Shown here: piece after piece, positions 5,664 to 6,104 of the stretch | How positions within the stretch are numbered: the first letter of the stretch is position 1 | Layout of the letters: each line of letters begins with the position of its first letter | Assembly: GCA_003514865.1 (NCBI GenBank) | Contig: DOON01000085.1 | Coordinates: 796-6,899, forward strand | Origin: Clostridiales bacterium | Lineage (GTDB): Bacteria > Bacillota_A > Clostridia > Tissierellales > Sedimentibacteraceae | DNA: 6,104 bases | Direction: 5' to 3' | Program-made: the position numbers and the translations under genes | Notes under the pieces: generated by a model | Database searches by the model: none | Told to the model about the DNA's origin: nothing | The model's input: only the letters and a program-made list of their open reading frames with translations

Positions 5664-6104
5664 ACGGTGCGAAAATTTTAAGAACTGTTCTTAAAATTTT
5701 TCTTATCTTCGGTATGCTTCTGATATACTCAAGAGTGATTTTGTGGCTTTCATCCAAAGCCTTCATGGTGCTGTTTTTAACCTGCTCCACACTGTCCGTG
5801 CCGTACATCCACACTCCGCATTCAAAATGGAGGTAAAGGCTTCTGTAATCGAGATTGATTGTTCCCACAACAGCATAATCGTCATCCACCACAAAGGTCT
5901 TTCCGTGATTGAAACCCGGAGTATACTGGTAAATTGAAACGCCTGATTCCAGAAGCTCTTCGTAGCTGGACTGTGTCACGGCATATGCATACTTTTTATC
6001 AGGTATGCCAGGAGTCAATATTCTCACGTCAACGCCTCTTTTAGCTGCCAAAGACAATGCAACCATCATCTTATTATCAGCTATCAGGTAAGGCGTTTCA
6101 ATAT
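5656..6104 (-). CDS. cls: Cardiolipin synthase (phospholipase D family), C-terminal part only
   Basis: Membrane enzyme that joins phosphatidylglycerol units to form cardiolipin. The window holds 148 codons from its edge to a TAA; the N-terminus, membrane anchors and first HKD motif lie outside. The visible frame begins IETPYLIAD, continues AAKRGVDVRILTPGIPDK, and has the second HKD motif HGKTFVVDD (H66, K68, D73 of the visible part), followed by GTINLDYRSLYLHFE, a pattern typical of bacterial Cls and distinct from PLD-type nucleases. The tail ...KIFAPLM fits the usual Cls C-terminus near RLFSPLL. An internal ATG at 6069 is not the start, because the conserved sequence continues upstream of it. 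It precedes the CHR pair by 40 nt on the same strand; I see no functional link between them, so any co-transcription may be read-through. The end of the gene carries an inverted repeat and part of a direct repeat. Confidence 0.93.
   Translation of the reverse strand, partial: IETPYLIADNKMMVALSLAAKRGVDVRILTPGIPDKKYAYAVTQSSYEELLESGVSIYQYTPGFNHGKTFVVDDDYAVVGTINLDYRSLYLHFECGVWMYGTDSVEQVKNSTMKALDESHKITLEYIRSIPKIRKILRTVLKIFAPLM
5672..5700. repeat. Perfect 14-bp inverted repeat within the 3' end of cls
   Basis: AAAATTTTAAGAAC (5672-5685), one spacer base t, then its exact reverse complement GTTCTTAAAATTTT (5687-5700). It lies in the codons for the cls tail (RKILRTVLKIF). In RNA it can fold as a long A/U-rich hairpin with a tiny loop, but no separate U-tract follows, so it is not a standard terminator. 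As DNA it resembles a dimeric operator about 57-85 bp upstream of the first CHR start codon. Function unknown. Confidence 0.8.

Overview
The window reads as part of a compact, single-direction gene block from a low-to-moderate G+C Gram-positive bacterium. Clostridia or Tissierellia-type Bacillota is my inference. The grounds are the strong AGGAGG-type ribosome binding sites, the A/T-rich codon use, and a DnaE with an intact metal-binding PHP domain followed directly by pfkA, an order I recall from clostridial genomes. Every supported gene lies on the minus strand, so transcription runs from high to low coordinates.

In transcription order: (1) 6104-5656, the C-terminal part of a cardiolipin synthase with its second HKD motif, cut by the window edge. 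(2) 5615-5046 and 5049-4477, two half-size chromate-transporter (CHR) family membrane proteins joined by an ATGA stop/start overlap, probably a heterodimer. (3) 4475-978, dnaE, the alpha subunit of DNA polymerase III, starting 1 nt after the second CHR gene ends. It is complete in every domain but carries an in-frame TGA at codon 180, where the family has glycine. (4) 924-1, pfkA, ATP-dependent 6-phosphofructokinase, with only about the last dozen residues missing. The longest gap between genes is about 50 nt, and I see no rho-independent terminator.

The most notable observation is the dnaE interruption. The reading frame is the same on both sides of the TGA, and the next codon is an ATG with an SD-like AGGA 7 nt upstream. 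The stop separates the nine PHP metal ligands into seven before it and two after it, yet all nine are preserved. Only this one TGA interrupts the coding sequence in the window, and TGA ends dnaE and the first CHR gene normally, so genome-wide reassignment of TGA is unlikely. The candidates are a sequencing error, a recent nonsense mutation, or a DnaE translated as two polypeptides by stop/restart.

The other unexplained structure is at the cls/CHR junction: a perfect 14-bp inverted repeat inside the end of cls, followed closely by a 14-bp tandem direct repeat spanning the cls stop codon.

Functionally this looks like a housekeeping run (membrane lipid synthesis, ion transport, replication, glycolysis), not a dedicated system. 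I found no mobile element, CRISPR array, RNA gene or defence cassette.
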